64,000 nucleotides of DNA from Pseudomonadota bacterium (GCA_021805865.1 JAJZDX010000021.1:17888-81887); one strand, 5' to 3'. Counted from the first letter of the stretch, positions 37,155 through 48,444 are shown. A program made the numbers and translations. The notes: generated by a model not told the origin, from the sequence alone.

Positions 37155-38174
37155 TCAGCCGGCCCTGCTGGCCAATGCGGAGGGAGGCTGGCTCATCTGC
37201 CGCACGATCGCCTGGGCCAGGTCGTTGACCGCCATGGCGTACATCGCGCTGTAGTTGTAGCTCAGGATCACCCGGAAGTTGTGGAATCCGGCGCGGTAGG
37301 CGGGCCCTGTCCGCTTCTGCGCCAGCAGCAGCGCCACGGGCGTGTCCGCGGGCGCGTCACTCTCGACCCTCGCGCCCTCGGCCGCCAGGCCGCCGATCGT
37401 GCGGTCGAGCGCCAAGTCGTCCGGGTCGACGTGGAAGGTCGCCTGCGGCTCGATGCTGACCGGGGCGAGGACCGGCTCTCCCGCCTGCCAGCCGTGCGCA
37501 TGCAGGTAGTTGGCGACGCTCGCGAAGATATCGTCCCAGTTCGTGAGCAGGTTGGGCGGGTGCCCGTTGGTGCTCACCGCGTAGCGCAGACAGTTCGACG
37601 GCATGAACTGCATCGGCCCCATCGCCCCGGCGTAGGAGCCTTTGACCGTGAGCGGGTCCAGTCCGTCGCGATGCGCAAGGACCAGGAACTTCTCGAGCTC
37701 ATGACCGAAGTAGCTCGCGCGAGACGGATAGTCGAAGGCCAGGGTCGAGAGCGCATCGAGCACGCGGTAGGAGCCCGTCATGCGTCCGTAGTAGGTCTCG
37801 ACACCGAGGATGGCCACGATGTAGCGCGGCGCGACGCCCCACTCCGCGCCGGTACGCTCGAGCGCCTCGCGATGCTTGCGCCAGAACCGCACGCCGAGCG
37901 CGATGCGCTTCGGGGTGAGGAAGATCCGCCTGTACTGCCACCACTTCAGCTCTTTCTCGGCGGGGCGGTTCATCATGCCGATGATGTCGGGCTGCTCGCG
38001 GGCCTGCTCGAGCACCCGGAGCACCCAGCGCTGGTCAAGCGCATCGCGTCGCGCGACCCGCGAGGCGAACTGGGCGAGCTGCGCATGGGAAAACGGCGCC
38101 GCGGCCGCGAGCGCCGCGGCCGGTTGCGCGAGGACGGCGAAAGTGAGCAGAGCGGGGAGAATTGATCGAGGCAC
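37155..38174 (-). CDS. mltB: Lytic murein transglycosylase B, soluble form
   Basis: MltB cleaves the glycan strand to leave 1,6-anhydro-muramyl ends during wall remodelling. The 339-residue protein carries the catalytic Glu126 in ILGVETYYGRMTGSYRVLDAL, followed by SYAGAMGPMQFMPS and the SVANYLHAHGW region. The start is the GTG at 38174, which has AAGGAG ten bases upstream; no ATG is available. The N-terminus is a plain cleavable signal (ILPALLTFAVLAQPAAALA) with no lipobox Cys, unlike E. coli MltB, so the product should be soluble in the periplasm. It follows rodA by 14 bases. Confidence 0.93.
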   Translation of the reverse strand: MPRSILPALLTFAVLAQPAAALAAAAPFSHAQLAQFASRVARRDALDQRWVLRVLEQAREQPDIIGMMNRPAEKELKWWQYRRIFLTPKRIALGVRFWRKHREALERTGAEWGVAPRYIVAILGVETYYGRMTGSYRVLDALSTLAFDYPSRASYFGHELEKFLVLAHRDGLDPLTVKGSYAGAMGPMQFMPSNCLRYAVSTNGHPPNLLTNWDDIFASVANYLHAHGWQAGEPVLAPVSIEPQATFHVDPDDLALDRTIGGLAAEGARVESDAPADTPVALLLAQKRTGPAYRAGFHNFRVILSYNYSAMYAMAVNDLAQAIVRQMSQPPSALASRAG

Positions 38175-38188
38175 GGGACGGGTGCTCC

Positions 38189-39325
38189 TTAGCCCATGAG
38201 CTTCCGGTGCGAATAGAGCGACATCAGAATACCGAAACCTGACAGCACCGTCACCACGGAACTGCCGCCGTAACTCACCAGCGGCAGCGGCACGCCGACC
38301 ACGGGAACGAGACCGGTGGTCATGCCGGCGTTGATGAACACGTAAATGAAGAACGTGAGCGCGACGCTGCCGCCGAGCAGCCGGGAGAAGGTATCCGGTC
38401 CCTGCATGGACAGATACAGCGAGCGGCCGATGATGAAGGCATAGAGGAGCAGCAGCCCCAGCACCCCGAGCAGGCCGAACTCCTCGCCGATCACCGAGAA
38501 AATGAAATCCGTGGTCCGCTCGGGCAGGAAATCGAGCAAAGCCTGGCTGCCGGCCATCCAGCCCTTGCCGAACACCCCGCCCGAGCCGATGGCGATCTGC
38601 GACTGGATGATGTGGTAGCCGGCGCCGAGCGGATGGGCCTCCGGGTTCAGATAGCTCACCAGGCGCTCGCGCTGATAGCCGTGCATGAAGCGCATTCCGA
38701 ACAACATGCCGGCCACGGCCAGGAGCAACAGCGTGGCGATGACCCGCTTGCGCAGCCCGGCGAGGAACACCACGATGAAGCCCCCCGCGCCGATGAGCAT
38801 GGCGGTCCCGAGGTCGGGCTCCTTCGCGACCAGTGCCACCGGCGTGAGGATGATGGCGCTGAGCACGGCGAGGTCGCTCCACCGCGGCGGCAGCGGCCGC
38901 TCGTGCAGGTACCAGGCGCACATCATGGGTACCGCGAGCTTCATCAGCTCCGATGGCTGAAACTGCACGGGGCCCAGATCGAGCCAGCGCTTGGCGCCGA
39001 GGTATACGTGGCCGATGGCGGCCACGGCCAGCAGCAGCAGGACGCCGATGGCGTAAAGCCAGGGCGACGCGCGGCGCAGCACATTGGGATTGACCCGCGC
39101 GAGGGCAAGCATGATCACCGCTCCCAGTGCGAGCCGCAACACGGTTCGCAAGAGCATCGGGGAGTTTTCTGACGAGGCGCTGTAGAGCACCACTAGCCCG
39201 TATGCGGCGACGAGACCCAGGCCGGTCAGAAGCGGTCCATCAACCTTAAGCGCGAGCAGCACCCGTGCCGCGCCGCCGAGCGTGCGGCGCGTCCGCGACT
39301 CCGTGGACACTTCCTCGTGGAGCAC
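38189..39325 (-). CDS. rodA: Rod-shape SEDS glycosyltransferase RodA
   Basis: RodA is the SEDS-family peptidoglycan polymerase of the elongasome and works with PBP2. The 378-residue protein has about ten hydrophobic helices. Signature stretches are GAKRWLDLGPVQFQPSE, AKEPDLGTAMLI (with the Asp), the QSQIAIGSGGVFGKGW loop and the C-terminal PLPLVSYGGSSVVT. GTG 39325 is used as start; another GTG six codons on has GAGGAA upstream and is possible. It begins three bases after the mrdA stop, implying tight coupling with its partner. Confidence 0.96.
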   Translation of the reverse strand: MLHEEVSTESRTRRTLGGAARVLLALKVDGPLLTGLGLVAAYGLVVLYSASSENSPMLLRTVLRLALGAVIMLALARVNPNVLRRASPWLYAIGVLLLLAVAAIGHVYLGAKRWLDLGPVQFQPSELMKLAVPMMCAWYLHERPLPPRWSDLAVLSAIILTPVALVAKEPDLGTAMLIGAGGFIVVFLAGLRKRVIATLLLLAVAGMLFGMRFMHGYQRERLVSYLNPEAHPLGAGYHIIQSQIAIGSGGVFGKGWMAGSQALLDFLPERTTDFIFSVIGEEFGLLGVLGLLLLYAFIIGRSLYLSMQGPDTFSRLLGGSVALTFFIYVFINAGMTTGLVPVVGVPLPLVSYGGSSVVTVLSGFGILMSLYSHRKLMG

Positions 39326-39328
39326 GGC

Positions 39329-41362
39329 CTAGGGCGCCTCCGACGCCAGGACGCGGGAGCCGACCGGAGGATTCTCCGGTCGGGCCGCCTGCTCGAGAGC
39401 GGTCAGCGTTGCCGAGACACCGGAGGTGACCCGCGGTCTGAGGCCCGCGGGCTCCGAGAGCGGCTCCGGAGGGGTTGCGGGCAGGAGCTTGCCGTTCGGG
39501 CCCAGGAGGTAGGCGTTCATGATCTTGCGGGCAATGGGTGCTGCGGCCGTGGCGCCCCAGCCGGCATGCTCGACCAGCACGGCGACCGCGATGCGCGGGG
39601 CCTGCACGGGTGCAAACGCGATGAACCAGGAATCGTCACGCAGCTTCTCCGGCGTCGCCTTCTTATTGTAGTCGCCGTTCGCGTCCTCGCGAGTCAATTG
39701 CGCCGTGCCGGTCTTGCCGGCGATGGGGTAAGGGCTGTTGATCATGGCCCAGTAGGCGGTTCCGCGGGGATTGGTGGTGACGCCATGCATGGCGCTGATG
39801 ACCACCTTCCAGGCGGCGGGGCTGATCATCCTGAGGTTGCCGTCCAGGACCGGCCGCTTCCAATGGATCTTCTGCGTGCGCGGATTGCGCAGTCCCGTCA
39901 CCAGACGAGGCTCGAAGCTCAGTCCGCGTGTGGCGAGGATGCTTGTGTAGTGTGCCATCTGCAACGGCGTGGCCAGAAACGAGCCCTGGCCGATGCCGAG
40001 AATCACCGTGTCTCCGGGGTACCAGCCGTCGTCGTGCGGGTAATGCTTTGCCATCCAGGCGGGCGTCGGCGCAAGGCCGGACTGCTCGCCGGGGATGTCG
40101 ATGCCGGTGGGGTGGCCGAAGCCGAAGTTCGGCAGCCAGGCCCCGATCCGGTCGACGCCCATCTTGTACGCGAGACGGTAGAAGTACACGTCGCACGACA
40201 TGATGATGGCCATTCTCAGACCAACCCAGCCGCAGACCTCGTGGGCGGCGTTATGAAAGAGATGGTCGCTGCCGGGCAGGTGCCAGTCGGAGGAGGCATA
40301 GATCCGCTTTTTGGGATTGACCATCCCGTCGGTCAGGGCCCCAAGCGCGATCGCCGGCTTGATCGTCGAGCCGGTGGGCAGCTGCGCGCGCAGCGCCCGG
40401 TTGAACAGCGGCAGGTCCGGATTGTTCACGAGGGCCTGATATTGCTTCTCGCTGATGCCGCGGGCGAAAAGGTTCGGGTCGAACGCCGGAGAGCTGGCCA
40501 GGGCGAGGATGTCGCCGTTCCACGGATCGAGTGCCACCACCGCGCCGTCCCGCCCTTTCAGCAGCTTCTCGGCGAGCCGCTGAATCTTCAGGTCGAGCGA
40601 GAGGATGACGTCTTTCCCCGCCACGGGCGGCTCGACGTGCAGGTCCCGTGCGAGCACGCCCGGCCGGCTTACCGGCCGGCCGAGCGCGTTCACCAGGATC
40701 TGGCGATAGCCGTTGGTACCGTGCAGCTGTCTCTCATAGGCCGCTTCGACCCCGGTCTTGCCGATCACCACGGTACCGGCGTAGGCCGCCGGATTGATGT
40801 GCTTCAAGTCGCTGGCGCTGATCGTGCCGACGTAGCCCACGGCATCGACGGCAAGCGACCCGAACGGATACCAGCGCGCCTGCTGCGGGCTCAAGTTGAT
40901 CCCGGGGAATTCGTAGCGGCGCACGGCAAACCGCGCTACTTCCCGCTCCGACAAGTCGAGGCGAATCGGTACGCTGTCGAAGCTCTCCTGGGACTGGATG
41001 GTGCGGATCAGGTCGGGGATGGCATCGGACTGCAGCAGCTTGAGCTTCACCAGATGCTCGAGCGATCCGTGCAGGTGCGGCACCTCATCCGGCGTCAGCA
41101 TCAGATCGAAGGTCGGCCGGTTGGAAGCGATGACCTCGCCGTCGCGGGCGATGATCAGGCCGCGCGCGGCCGGGATGGGCTCGGTGCGTACGCCATTGGC
41201 CTGCGCCAGCACCGAGTAGTAGTCATGGCGCTCGACCTGCAGATAGTAGAGGCGTCCGAGCACCGCGAGCGCGGAGAGCACCATCACCGTGCCGGCAAAC
41301 CACGCACGACGGTCGAACATGCGCTGTTCGCGCCAGTGATCCTTGATGCGGACGGGGGACAT
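39329..41362 (-). CDS. mrdA: Penicillin-binding protein 2 (elongation transpeptidase)
   Basis: PBP2 cross-links the glycan made by RodA during side-wall growth and is the target of mecillinam-like drugs. The 677-residue protein has a short cytoplasmic tail, one membrane helix at about 20-40, a pedestal domain, and the transpeptidase with motifs S332TIK335, S389CD and K550TG. The SCD form of the second motif is normal for PBP2. A Pro-rich C-terminal tail of about 50 residues follows. It is 17 bases downstream of mreD and starts with ATG. Confidence 0.96.
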   Translation of the reverse strand: MSPVRIKDHWREQRMFDRRAWFAGTVMVLSALAVLGRLYYLQVERHDYYSVLAQANGVRTEPIPAARGLIIARDGEVIASNRPTFDLMLTPDEVPHLHGSLEHLVKLKLLQSDAIPDLIRTIQSQESFDSVPIRLDLSEREVARFAVRRYEFPGINLSPQQARWYPFGSLAVDAVGYVGTISASDLKHINPAAYAGTVVIGKTGVEAAYERQLHGTNGYRQILVNALGRPVSRPGVLARDLHVEPPVAGKDVILSLDLKIQRLAEKLLKGRDGAVVALDPWNGDILALASSPAFDPNLFARGISEKQYQALVNNPDLPLFNRALRAQLPTGSTIKPAIALGALTDGMVNPKKRIYASSDWHLPGSDHLFHNAAHEVCGWVGLRMAIIMSCDVYFYRLAYKMGVDRIGAWLPNFGFGHPTGIDIPGEQSGLAPTPAWMAKHYPHDDGWYPGDTVILGIGQGSFLATPLQMAHYTSILATRGLSFEPRLVTGLRNPRTQKIHWKRPVLDGNLRMISPAAWKVVISAMHGVTTNPRGTAYWAMINSPYPIAGKTGTAQLTREDANGDYNKKATPEKLRDDSWFIAFAPVQAPRIAVAVLVEHAGWGATAAAPIARKIMNAYLLGPNGKLLPATPPEPLSEPAGLRPRVTSGVSATLTALEQAARPENPPVGSRVLASEAP

Positions 41363-41379
41363 TCCAGACGGTCAGCGGC

Positions 41380-41853
41380 TCACGTGCGGGGCCGGTAGCT
41401 GCGCGAGAGGACGGTGGCCATGAAGGGCCAGATCAGCGCGCCGGTTGCCGCCGGCACCCAGCGCAAAGGCGAGATCAGCGGGTGTCCGCTCCAACCGTCG
41501 ACGGCGAACAGGACGAACTCATACAGAACGAGCACAGCGAACACCACCAGCGACTGCTGCAGCAACGGCTTGGTGCGGATTCTCTGATGCTCATGCACCC
41601 CAAGGTAGGCCACCAGTGCCACCGCAAGTGCGTGTTCGCCGAGCACCGGTCCCTGGAAGGCATCGAGCAGGAGTCCTGCAAACCAGCCAAGCCCGATCCC
41701 GCCGCTCCAGGGCGCCTGGATGGACCAATAGAGTACCGTCAGCACCAGGAATTCCGGCCTCACGATAGCGACCCATGCAGGCAGAGGCAGCAGGGTGAGG
41801 ACGAGCGCGATCAGCGCCGTCTTGAAAATCGCGCCTCGAGGGGAGGCGCTCAT
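41380..41853 (-). CDS. mreD: Rod-shape-determining protein MreD
   Basis: MreD is an integral membrane part of the elongasome that binds MreC. The 157-residue protein has about five hydrophobic helices (for example TALIALVLTLLPLPAWVAIV and WFAGLLLDAFQGPVLGEHAL, the latter with the family's conserved Gly/Asp). The ATG overlaps the mreC stop by four bases (ATGA). The longer open frame upstream runs over mreC in another frame and is rejected. Confidence 0.93.
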   Translation of the reverse strand: MSASPRGAIFKTALIALVLTLLPLPAWVAIVRPEFLVLTVLYWSIQAPWSGGIGLGWFAGLLLDAFQGPVLGEHALAVALVAYLGVHEHQRIRTKPLLQQSLVVFAVLVLYEFVLFAVDGWSGHPLISPLRWVPAATGALIWPFMATVLSRSYRPRT

Positions 41854-42899
41854 GGCTTGCGTGGTCCTGTGAGCGGACCGGCGGGCTTGGTCTGTGCCGG
41901 TGCGGATCCGGACGGCTGCACACCGGGTTTCTGCGCGGCTCGCGCCGGTGTGCAGGCGGCCGGGGCGGCTTTCGGCTTCGGCGCGGGCATAGGCTGGACC
42001 GCGGGATTCCCGCTCGTGAGCTGGCCACCCAATAGCTTCAGCGGTGACGCGGGGTTGCCCTGGCGGAACCACAGCAGCATCACCTCGCGGTCGGTCGTGA
42101 GGTGCGCGAACGGGGCGACCAGCACCCGAGCCAGAGGTTGAGCGGCGCTGGGATGCACTTCGGTCACCCGGCCGACCGGGTACCCCGAGGGGAAGACGCC
42201 GCCGAGACCGGAGGTCACCAGGACGTCGCCGACCCGGATGTCGGCATTGGCCGGCAGATACGGCAGCGCGAGCGCGTCGGGGTCTCCGGTCCCTACCGCG
42301 ATGGTGCGAAACCCCGTCCGCTCGTTCTGCACAGGCAGGTCATGGTCGGGGTCCGTGATCAGCTGGACTTCGGCGCTCCAGGGCCCAATGTGTATGGTCT
42401 GGCCGACGACCCCGTAATCGTCGAGCACTGCCTGGTTGCGGAACACGCCGTTGCGCTCGCCGCGGTCGACCAGGATGCGTTGGCGCAGGCCGCCGAGCTC
42501 GATATTGACGATGTCGGCCGGCAGCCATCGCTCTGCGACCGGCGGCAGGGAATGCCTCAATCCGATGAGCGCGGCATTCTGCGCCGCGAGCGCATCGACA
42601 CGCAGGGTGCGCATCTCGAGCTCGTGCAGACGCGCCCGCAAGCGCCGGTTCTCGCCTTCGAGCGCATGGCGGGAGGCGAATTCCCGCTGCAGCCAATGCC
42701 ATCCGGTCACCGGGGAGTTCAGCACCACCTCGACCGGATAGGTGACGGCTTGCAGAGCGAAGCGGACACGCTCGAGCCAGTCGAGCCGCTGATCGAGCAC
42801 CATGATGACGATCGAGACGAGCGCATACAGCGAGAACCGGAAGCCAGCCGAGCCCCCGCGGTTTCGCGGAGATCCGCTCCGGGTGCCGAATGCCGCCAC
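41850..42899 (-). CDS. mreC: Rod-shape-determining protein MreC
   Basis: MreC is the periplasmic scaffold that links MreB, RodA and PBP2 and activates PBP2. The 349-residue protein starts with GTG, has one membrane helix at about 20-36, a coiled coil near 70-105 (HALEGENRRLRARLHELE), and the two beta-barrel domains (GERNGVFRNQAVLDDYGVVGQ, then DVLVTSGLGGVFPSGYPVGRV). The last 65 residues are a Pro/Ala/Lys-rich tail, probably disordered. It is 16 bases downstream of mreB and overlaps mreD. Confidence 0.95.
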   Translation of the reverse strand: MAAFGTRSGSPRNRGGSAGFRFSLYALVSIVIMVLDQRLDWLERVRFALQAVTYPVEVVLNSPVTGWHWLQREFASRHALEGENRRLRARLHELEMRTLRVDALAAQNAALIGLRHSLPPVAERWLPADIVNIELGGLRQRILVDRGERNGVFRNQAVLDDYGVVGQTIHIGPWSAEVQLITDPDHDLPVQNERTGFRTIAVGTGDPDALALPYLPANADIRVGDVLVTSGLGGVFPSGYPVGRVTEVHPSAAQPLARVLVAPFAHLTTDREVMLLWFRQGNPASPLKLLGGQLTSGNPAVQPMPAPKPKAAPAACTPARAAQKPGVQPSGSAPAQTKPAGPLTGPRKP

Positions 42900-42915
42900 G
42901 GGACGCGCGCGCGGG

Positions 42916-44049
<1,134 letters not shown>

Positions 44050-44063
<14 letters not shown>

Positions 44064-44078
44064 GGCAACATGTATGAT
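44050..44078 (+). promoter_or_regulatory. Candidate gatC promoter
   Basis: AGGACA (44050-44055, 4 of 6) and TATGAT (44073-44078, 5 of 6) are 17 bases apart, with TG just before the -10 box. Transcription would start near 44085, about 30 bases before the gatC ATG at 44115. Confidence 0.45.
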
Positions 44079-44114
44079 TTCTGCACGGATTTTCGTTTTC
44101 TTGATGGCACTCTC

Positions 44115-44405
44115 ATGGCCCTGACCCGCGCGCAAGTCGAAAGCATCGCTCACCTGGCCCGTCTCGAGCTCGAGCCGGCCGAAATCCCGGCCTTCCAGGA
44201 TAAGCTCTCGCGCATCGTCGATTTCATCGGCGAGCTCGAGCGGGCCGATACCTCGGGCGTTGCGCCGATGGCCCATCCGCTGTCGGGGCTTTCCCAGCGG
44301 CTGCGGCCCGATGCCGTCACCGAGGGCGATGGGCGCGAGCTCTACCAGCGGAACGCGCCGCAGGTCGCCTCGGGGCTGTATCTCGTGCCCAAGGTGATCG
44401 AGTGA
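44115..44405 (+). CDS. gatC: Glutamyl/aspartyl-tRNA amidotransferase subunit C
   Basis: GatC stabilises the GatA-GatB complex that converts Glu-tRNA(Gln) or Asp-tRNA(Asn) to the amide form. The 96-residue protein starts [19 protein letters not shown], the classic family beginning; the in-frame ATG 15 codons upstream lies over the -10 box and is rejected. [16 protein letters not shown] and the C-terminal [13 protein letters not shown] ending (here LYLVPKVIE) are conserved. One base separates it from gatA. Confidence 0.95.
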   Translation: MALTRAQVESIAHLARLELEPAEIPAFQDKLSRIVDFIGELERADTSGVAPMAHPLSGLSQRLRPDAVTEGDGRELYQRNAPQVASGLYLVPKVIE

Positions 44406-44406
44406 C

Positions 44407-45864
44407 ATGATTCACAGGCACACTCTTACCCGGCTCGCCGCCGATCTGCGCGCCCGCAAGCTCTCGAGCGTCGAGCTGGTGCGCACTTGCCTCGGGCGCA
44501 TCGAGGCGAGCCAGCCGGCGCTCAATGCCTTCATCTCGATCACGGCCGAGCAGGCCCTCGATGCGGCGCAGGCGGCCGACCGGGCGCTCGCGCGCGGGGA
44601 CGGCGGACCGCTCGCCGGCGTGCCGATCGGTCACAAGGACCTTTTCTGCACCGCGGGGGTGCGTACCACCTGCGGCTCGCGGATGCTCGAGAATTTCGTC
44701 TCGCCCTATGATGCCACGGTGGTCGAGCGGCTCAAGGCCGCGGGGGCCGTCGTGCTCGGCAAGCTCAATATGGACGAGTTCGCCATGGGCTCCTCGAATG
44801 AGACCAGCTACTACGGTCCGGTGCACAACCCCTGGAACACGGACATGGTGCCGGGCGGCTCCTCGGGCGGGTCGGCCGCCGCGGTGTGCGCACGGCTCAT
44901 CTCGGCGGCGACCGCCACCGATACGGGCGGCTCGATCCGCCAGCCCGCCGCGCTCTGCGGCGTGACGGGCATCAAGCCGACGTACGGGCGCGTGTCCCGT
45001 TACGGAATGATCGCCTTTGCTTCCAGTCTCGATCAGGGCGGGGTGATTGCGGCGAGCGCGGAGGACGCGGCGCTGATGCTGCGGGAGATGGCCGGGTTCG
45101 ACCGGCGCGACTCGACCAGCGTCGATGCCCCTGTGCCGGACTATGTGGCCGGGCTCGAGGCGCCCCTCGAGGGCCTCAAGATCGGCGTGCTGAAGGAGTT
45201 CTTCGACGAGGGGCTCGATCCGGACAACGAGCGCTGCATCCGCGAGGCGCTCTCGGTCCTGGCGCGCCTCGGGGCGGGGCTGCGTGAGGTCAGCCTGCCG
45301 AACATCTCCCTGTCCGTGCCGGCCTACTACGTGGTCGCTCCGGCGGAGTGCTCCTCGAACCTGGCCCGTTACGATGGGGTGCGGTTCGGTCATCGATGCG
45401 AGAGCCCGCGGGACCTGCAGGATCTCTACAAGCGCTCCCGCTCCGAAGGGTTCGGCGCCGAGGTCAAGCGGCGCATCATGACCGGCACCTACGTGCTCTC
45501 GACCGGCTACTATGATGCCTACTACCTCAAGGCGCAGCGGGTGCGGCAGCTGATCGCGGCGGACTTCCAGCGCGCCTTTGGGGAGGTGGACCTGCTGGTC
45601 GGCCCCGCGACGCCCACGGCCGCTTTCCCCTTGGGCTCCAAGGTTGCCGATCCCATCACCATGTATCTGAACGACATCTACACCATCAGCGCCAACCTTG
45701 CGGGCGTGCCGGCCATGTCGATCCCGTGCGGTTTCGCGCAGGGCCTGCCGGTCGGCCTGCAGCTGATCGGGCCTCATTTCGCCGAGCAGCGTCTGCTGCA
45801 TGCGGCCCATCGCTACCAGCTGGAGACGGACTGGCACCTGAGGATTCCGGAGCGCTTCGCATGA
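44407..45864 (+). CDS. gatA: Glutamyl/aspartyl-tRNA amidotransferase subunit A
   Basis: GatA is the amidase that releases ammonia from glutamine for the GatB reaction. The 485-residue protein has the amidase-signature triad at Lys77 (GHKDLF), Ser152 ([12 protein letters not shown]) and Ser176 ([13 protein letters not shown]), the same spacing as in the Staphylococcus enzyme. The [16 protein letters not shown] block follows. Its stop overlaps the gatB ATG by four bases. Presence of GatCAB implies that at least one of Gln-tRNA or Asn-tRNA is made indirectly. Confidence 0.97.
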   Translation: MIHRHTLTRLAADLRARKLSSVELVRTCLGRIEASQPALNAFISITAEQALDAAQAADRALARGDGGPLAGVPIGHKDLFCTAGVRTTCGSRMLENFVSPYDATVVERLKAAGAVVLGKLNMDEFAMGSSNETSYYGPVHNPWNTDMVPGGSSGGSAAAVCARLISAATATDTGGSIRQPAALCGVTGIKPTYGRVSRYGMIAFASSLDQGGVIAASAEDAALMLREMAGFDRRDSTSVDAPVPDYVAGLEAPLEGLKIGVLKEFFDEGLDPDNERCIREALSVLARLGAGLREVSLPNISLSVPAYYVVAPAECSSNLARYDGVRFGHRCESPRDLQDLYKRSRSEGFGAEVKRRIMTGTYVLSTGYYDAYYLKAQRVRQLIAADFQRAFGEVDLLVGPATPTAAFPLGSKVADPITMYLNDIYTISANLAGVPAMSIPCGFAQGLPVGLQLIGPHFAEQRLLHAAHRYQLETDWHLRIPERFA

Positions 45865-47300
45865 GCGGCTGGGAAACGGTCATCGGGCTCGAGATCCACG
45901 CCCAGCTCGCGACCCGCTCGAAGATCTTCTCCGGAGCGTCCAGCGCCTACGGGGCCGCTCCCAACACCCAGGCCTGCCTGGTGGATCTGGGCTATCCGGG
46001 CGTGCTGCCGGTGCTCAATGCCGAGGCGGTGCGCATGGCGGTGCGCTTCGGCACCGCGATCGGCGCGCGCATCGCCCGCCAGTCGGTGTTTGCCCGCAAA
46101 AACTACTTCTATCCCGATTTGCCCAAGGGCTATCAGATCAGCCAGTACGAGCTGCCCATCGTTGCCCACGGCGCGATCGACATCGTGCTGGATGACGGCT
46201 CGGTCAAGCGTGTCGGCGTCACCCGCGCGCACCTCGAGGAGGATGCCGGCAAGTCGCTGCACGAGGGGCTGCCGGGCGTGACGGGGATCGATCTGAATCG
46301 CGCCGGAACCCCGCTCCTCGAGATCGTCTCGGAGCCGCAGCTGCGGTCGGCCAAGGAAGCCGTCGCCTATATGAAGAAGGTGCACACCCTGGTGCGCTAT
46401 CTCGAGATCTGCGACGGCAACATGCAGGAAGGCTCGTTCCGATGCGACGCCAATGTCTCGGTGCGGCCCAAGGGCTCGGACAAGCTCGGCACCCGAGCGG
46501 AGATCAAGAACGTCAACTCCTTCCGCTTCGTCGAAAAAGCCATCCAGTACGAGGTGACGCGCCAGATCGAGCTCATCGAGTCCGGCGGCACGGTCGTGCA
46601 GGAGACGCGTCTCTACGACCCCGACAAGGGCGAGACGCGCTCGATGCGCTCGAAGGAGGAGGCAAACGACTATCGCTATTTCCCTGATCCGGATCTGCTG
46701 CCGCTCACGCTCGATGAGGAGTACATCGAAGCCGTCGGGGCGCAGCTGCCGGAGCTTCCCGATGCCAAGGCGGCGAGGCTCGTGGCGCAGTACGGGCTGC
46801 CGGCCTACGACGCAGGTGTGCTCACGGCGAGCCGCGAGCTTGCCGATTACTACGAGGCGGTGGCGCGCGCCGTGCCCTCGCAGCCGAAGCTCGCCGCGAA
46901 CTGGGTGATGGGAGATCTCTCGGCCGCGTTGAACAAGGAGGGTCTCGACATCGGGGCGGGCCGCATGCCGGCCGAGCGGCTCGCCGGGCTCCTCACGCGC
47001 ATCGTCGATGAGACCATCTCGGGCAAGATCGCCAAGGAAGTGTTCGAGGCCATGTGGGCGAGCGGTGACAGCGCGGACCGCGTCATCGAGGCCAAGGGAC
47101 TGAAGCAGATCACGGACGGCGCCGCCATCGAGCGGGCCATCGAGGAGGTGATGGCGAAGAATCCGGCGCAGCTCGCCGAGTATCGCGCGGGCAAGGACAA
47201 GCTGTTCGGGTTTTTCGTGGGCCAGGTGATGAAGGCGACCGGGGGCAAGGCCAATCCCGCGCAGCTCAACGAGTTGTTGAAGAAAAAGCTCCCGGGGTAG
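45861..47300 (+). CDS. gatB: Glutamyl/aspartyl-tRNA amidotransferase subunit B
   Basis: GatB activates the tRNA-bound Glu or Asp with ATP and transfers ammonia to it. The 479-residue protein begins [25 protein letters not shown] (given here across residues 1-25), with conserved VGLEIH-type strand, then [29 protein letters not shown] and [18 protein letters not shown]. The C-terminal helical and YqeY-like tail domain (about 330-479) binds tRNA. The start overlaps gatA by four bases. The open frame extending upstream inside gatA is rejected. Confidence 0.97.
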   Translation: MSGWETVIGLEIHAQLATRSKIFSGASSAYGAAPNTQACLVDLGYPGVLPVLNAEAVRMAVRFGTAIGARIARQSVFARKNYFYPDLPKGYQISQYELPIVAHGAIDIVLDDGSVKRVGVTRAHLEEDAGKSLHEGLPGVTGIDLNRAGTPLLEIVSEPQLRSAKEAVAYMKKVHTLVRYLEICDGNMQEGSFRCDANVSVRPKGSDKLGTRAEIKNVNSFRFVEKAIQYEVTRQIELIESGGTVVQETRLYDPDKGETRSMRSKEEANDYRYFPDPDLLPLTLDEEYIEAVGAQLPELPDAKAARLVAQYGLPAYDAGVLTASRELADYYEAVARAVPSQPKLAANWVMGDLSAALNKEGLDIGAGRMPAERLAGLLTRIVDETISGKIAKEVFEAMWASGDSADRVIEAKGLKQITDGAAIERAIEEVMAKNPAQLAEYRAGKDKLFGFFVGQVMKATGGKANPAQLNELLKKKLPG

Positions 47301-47359
47301 CCGGCGGGGCGGGCTGCATTTGACTCCGCGCGCCTCGCATGATTGATTAATCGCGGTCG

Positions 47360-48292
47360 ATGCCCCATCTTGAGACCATGACCCCCGACGTCCATTCCGA
47401 CCACGTTCGACGTTTCGTCGTCGAGCATCAGCCCGTGCGCGGGCACTGGGTGCATCTGAAGGCCGCCTGGCGCGAGTTGCGCGCTCACGGAGACTATCCG
47501 CCCCCGGTGCGCTCCCTGCTGGGACAGGCTGTAGCGGCCTCGGTGCTGCTCGCCGCGACGCTGAAGTTCCGAGGTCGCCTGACGTTGCAGCTTCAAGGCA
47601 ATGGAGCGGTCGGCCTGATGGTCGCCCAATGCACTCACGACTTCCGCGTGCGCGCGATCGCCCGGTTCGACGAGGGGCAGCTCGAGGCGCTCGGTGCCGG
47701 GCGCCCGGACGCAGGCCTGACCTTCCGCTCCCTCGCCGGCAGTGAAGGGCGGTTCACCGTCACCATCGAGGCAGACGAGCGAAGCCTGCGCTACCAGGGC
47801 ATCGTGCCCCTCACCGGGGACTGCCTCGCGGAGTCTCTGGAGGCGTATTTCGCCGCTTCGGAACAGCTTCCGACCCGGGTGCGGCTGGCGGCCGACGACG
47901 AGCACAGTGCGGGACTGTTGGTTCAGAAGCTGCCCGAGACGGCCGGGTCCACCGTGGGCGAGGCTTGGGATTCGGCACGGCGAGGCTTTGAGCGGCTGAC
48001 CGCCCGGGACCTGCTGGGGCGCCCGGTCGAGGACGTCCTGGGACGGGGTCTACCGGCCCATGATCTGCGCCTGTTCCGAGGCTCACCCGTGCAATTCGAA
48101 TGCCGGTGCGGGGAGGGGCGGGTAACGGCGCTGCTGCGAGCACTGGGGCCTGAAGAGGTGCGAGACGTGCTCCGGGAGCAAGGTGAGGTCACCGTGACCT
48201 GCGAATTCTGCCGCAGGCTCTATCATTTCGATGCCGAAGCGGTTGATGCGCTGTTTGCGGACAGCGGGAAAGCCTCGCTATTGATTCACTGA
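47360..48292 (+). CDS. hslO: Redox-regulated chaperone Hsp33
   Basis: Hsp33 is a cytoplasmic holdase switched on by oxidative unfolding when its zinc site is oxidised. The 310-residue protein has an N-terminal substrate-binding domain and a C-terminal zinc-binding redox switch with Cys248, Cys250, Cys281 and Cys284 (ECRCGEGR ... TCEFCRRLYHFD), the typical CxC plus CxxC layout. ATG 47360 or ATG 47378 could be the start. TTGACT (47320-47325) stands 17 bases before TTGATT, a possible but weak promoter. The gene lies between gatB and a methionine-cycle regulator without an obvious link to either. Confidence 0.93.
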   Translation: MPHLETMTPDVHSDHVRRFVVEHQPVRGHWVHLKAAWRELRAHGDYPPPVRSLLGQAVAASVLLAATLKFRGRLTLQLQGNGAVGLMVAQCTHDFRVRAIARFDEGQLEALGAGRPDAGLTFRSLAGSEGRFTVTIEADERSLRYQGIVPLTGDCLAESLEAYFAASEQLPTRVRLAADDEHSAGLLVQKLPETAGSTVGEAWDSARRGFERLTARDLLGRPVEDVLGRGLPAHDLRLFRGSPVQFECRCGEGRVTALLRALGPEEVRDVLREQGEVTVTCEFCRRLYHFDAEAVDALFADSGKASLLIH

Positions 48293-48425
48293 AGACCGTG
48301 ATGGCCGCGCATTCCGGCCATCAAAGTCTGCAGTAACCCATTTGTAATCAAGTAGATAAAGACATTCTCCTGCGGGCGCCTGTCCGTGTTCTTGATGTGC
48401 TAAAATGTAGTTAAAGAATTGTGCA

Positions 48426-48439
48426 AATATTGATATATT
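48426..48439. promoter_or_regulatory. Inverted repeat over the promoter of the ArsR-type regulator
   Basis: AATAT-TGAT-ATATT is a perfect inverted repeat with 5-base arms. It overlaps TATATT (48434-48439), a possible -10 box with TTAAAG 17 bases upstream, and ends six bases before the ATG. This position suits an autorepression operator. The surrounding 48293-48444 is AT-rich and otherwise empty; TTGATG (48392) with AAGAAT (48414) is a second possible promoter. Confidence 0.45.
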
Positions 48440-48444
48440 GAGGC

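Noticed and set aside
47320..47360. A heat-shock (sigma-32) promoter for hslO
   Set aside because: A TTGAC-like box is present, but the required CCCCATnT element is not found at the right distance.
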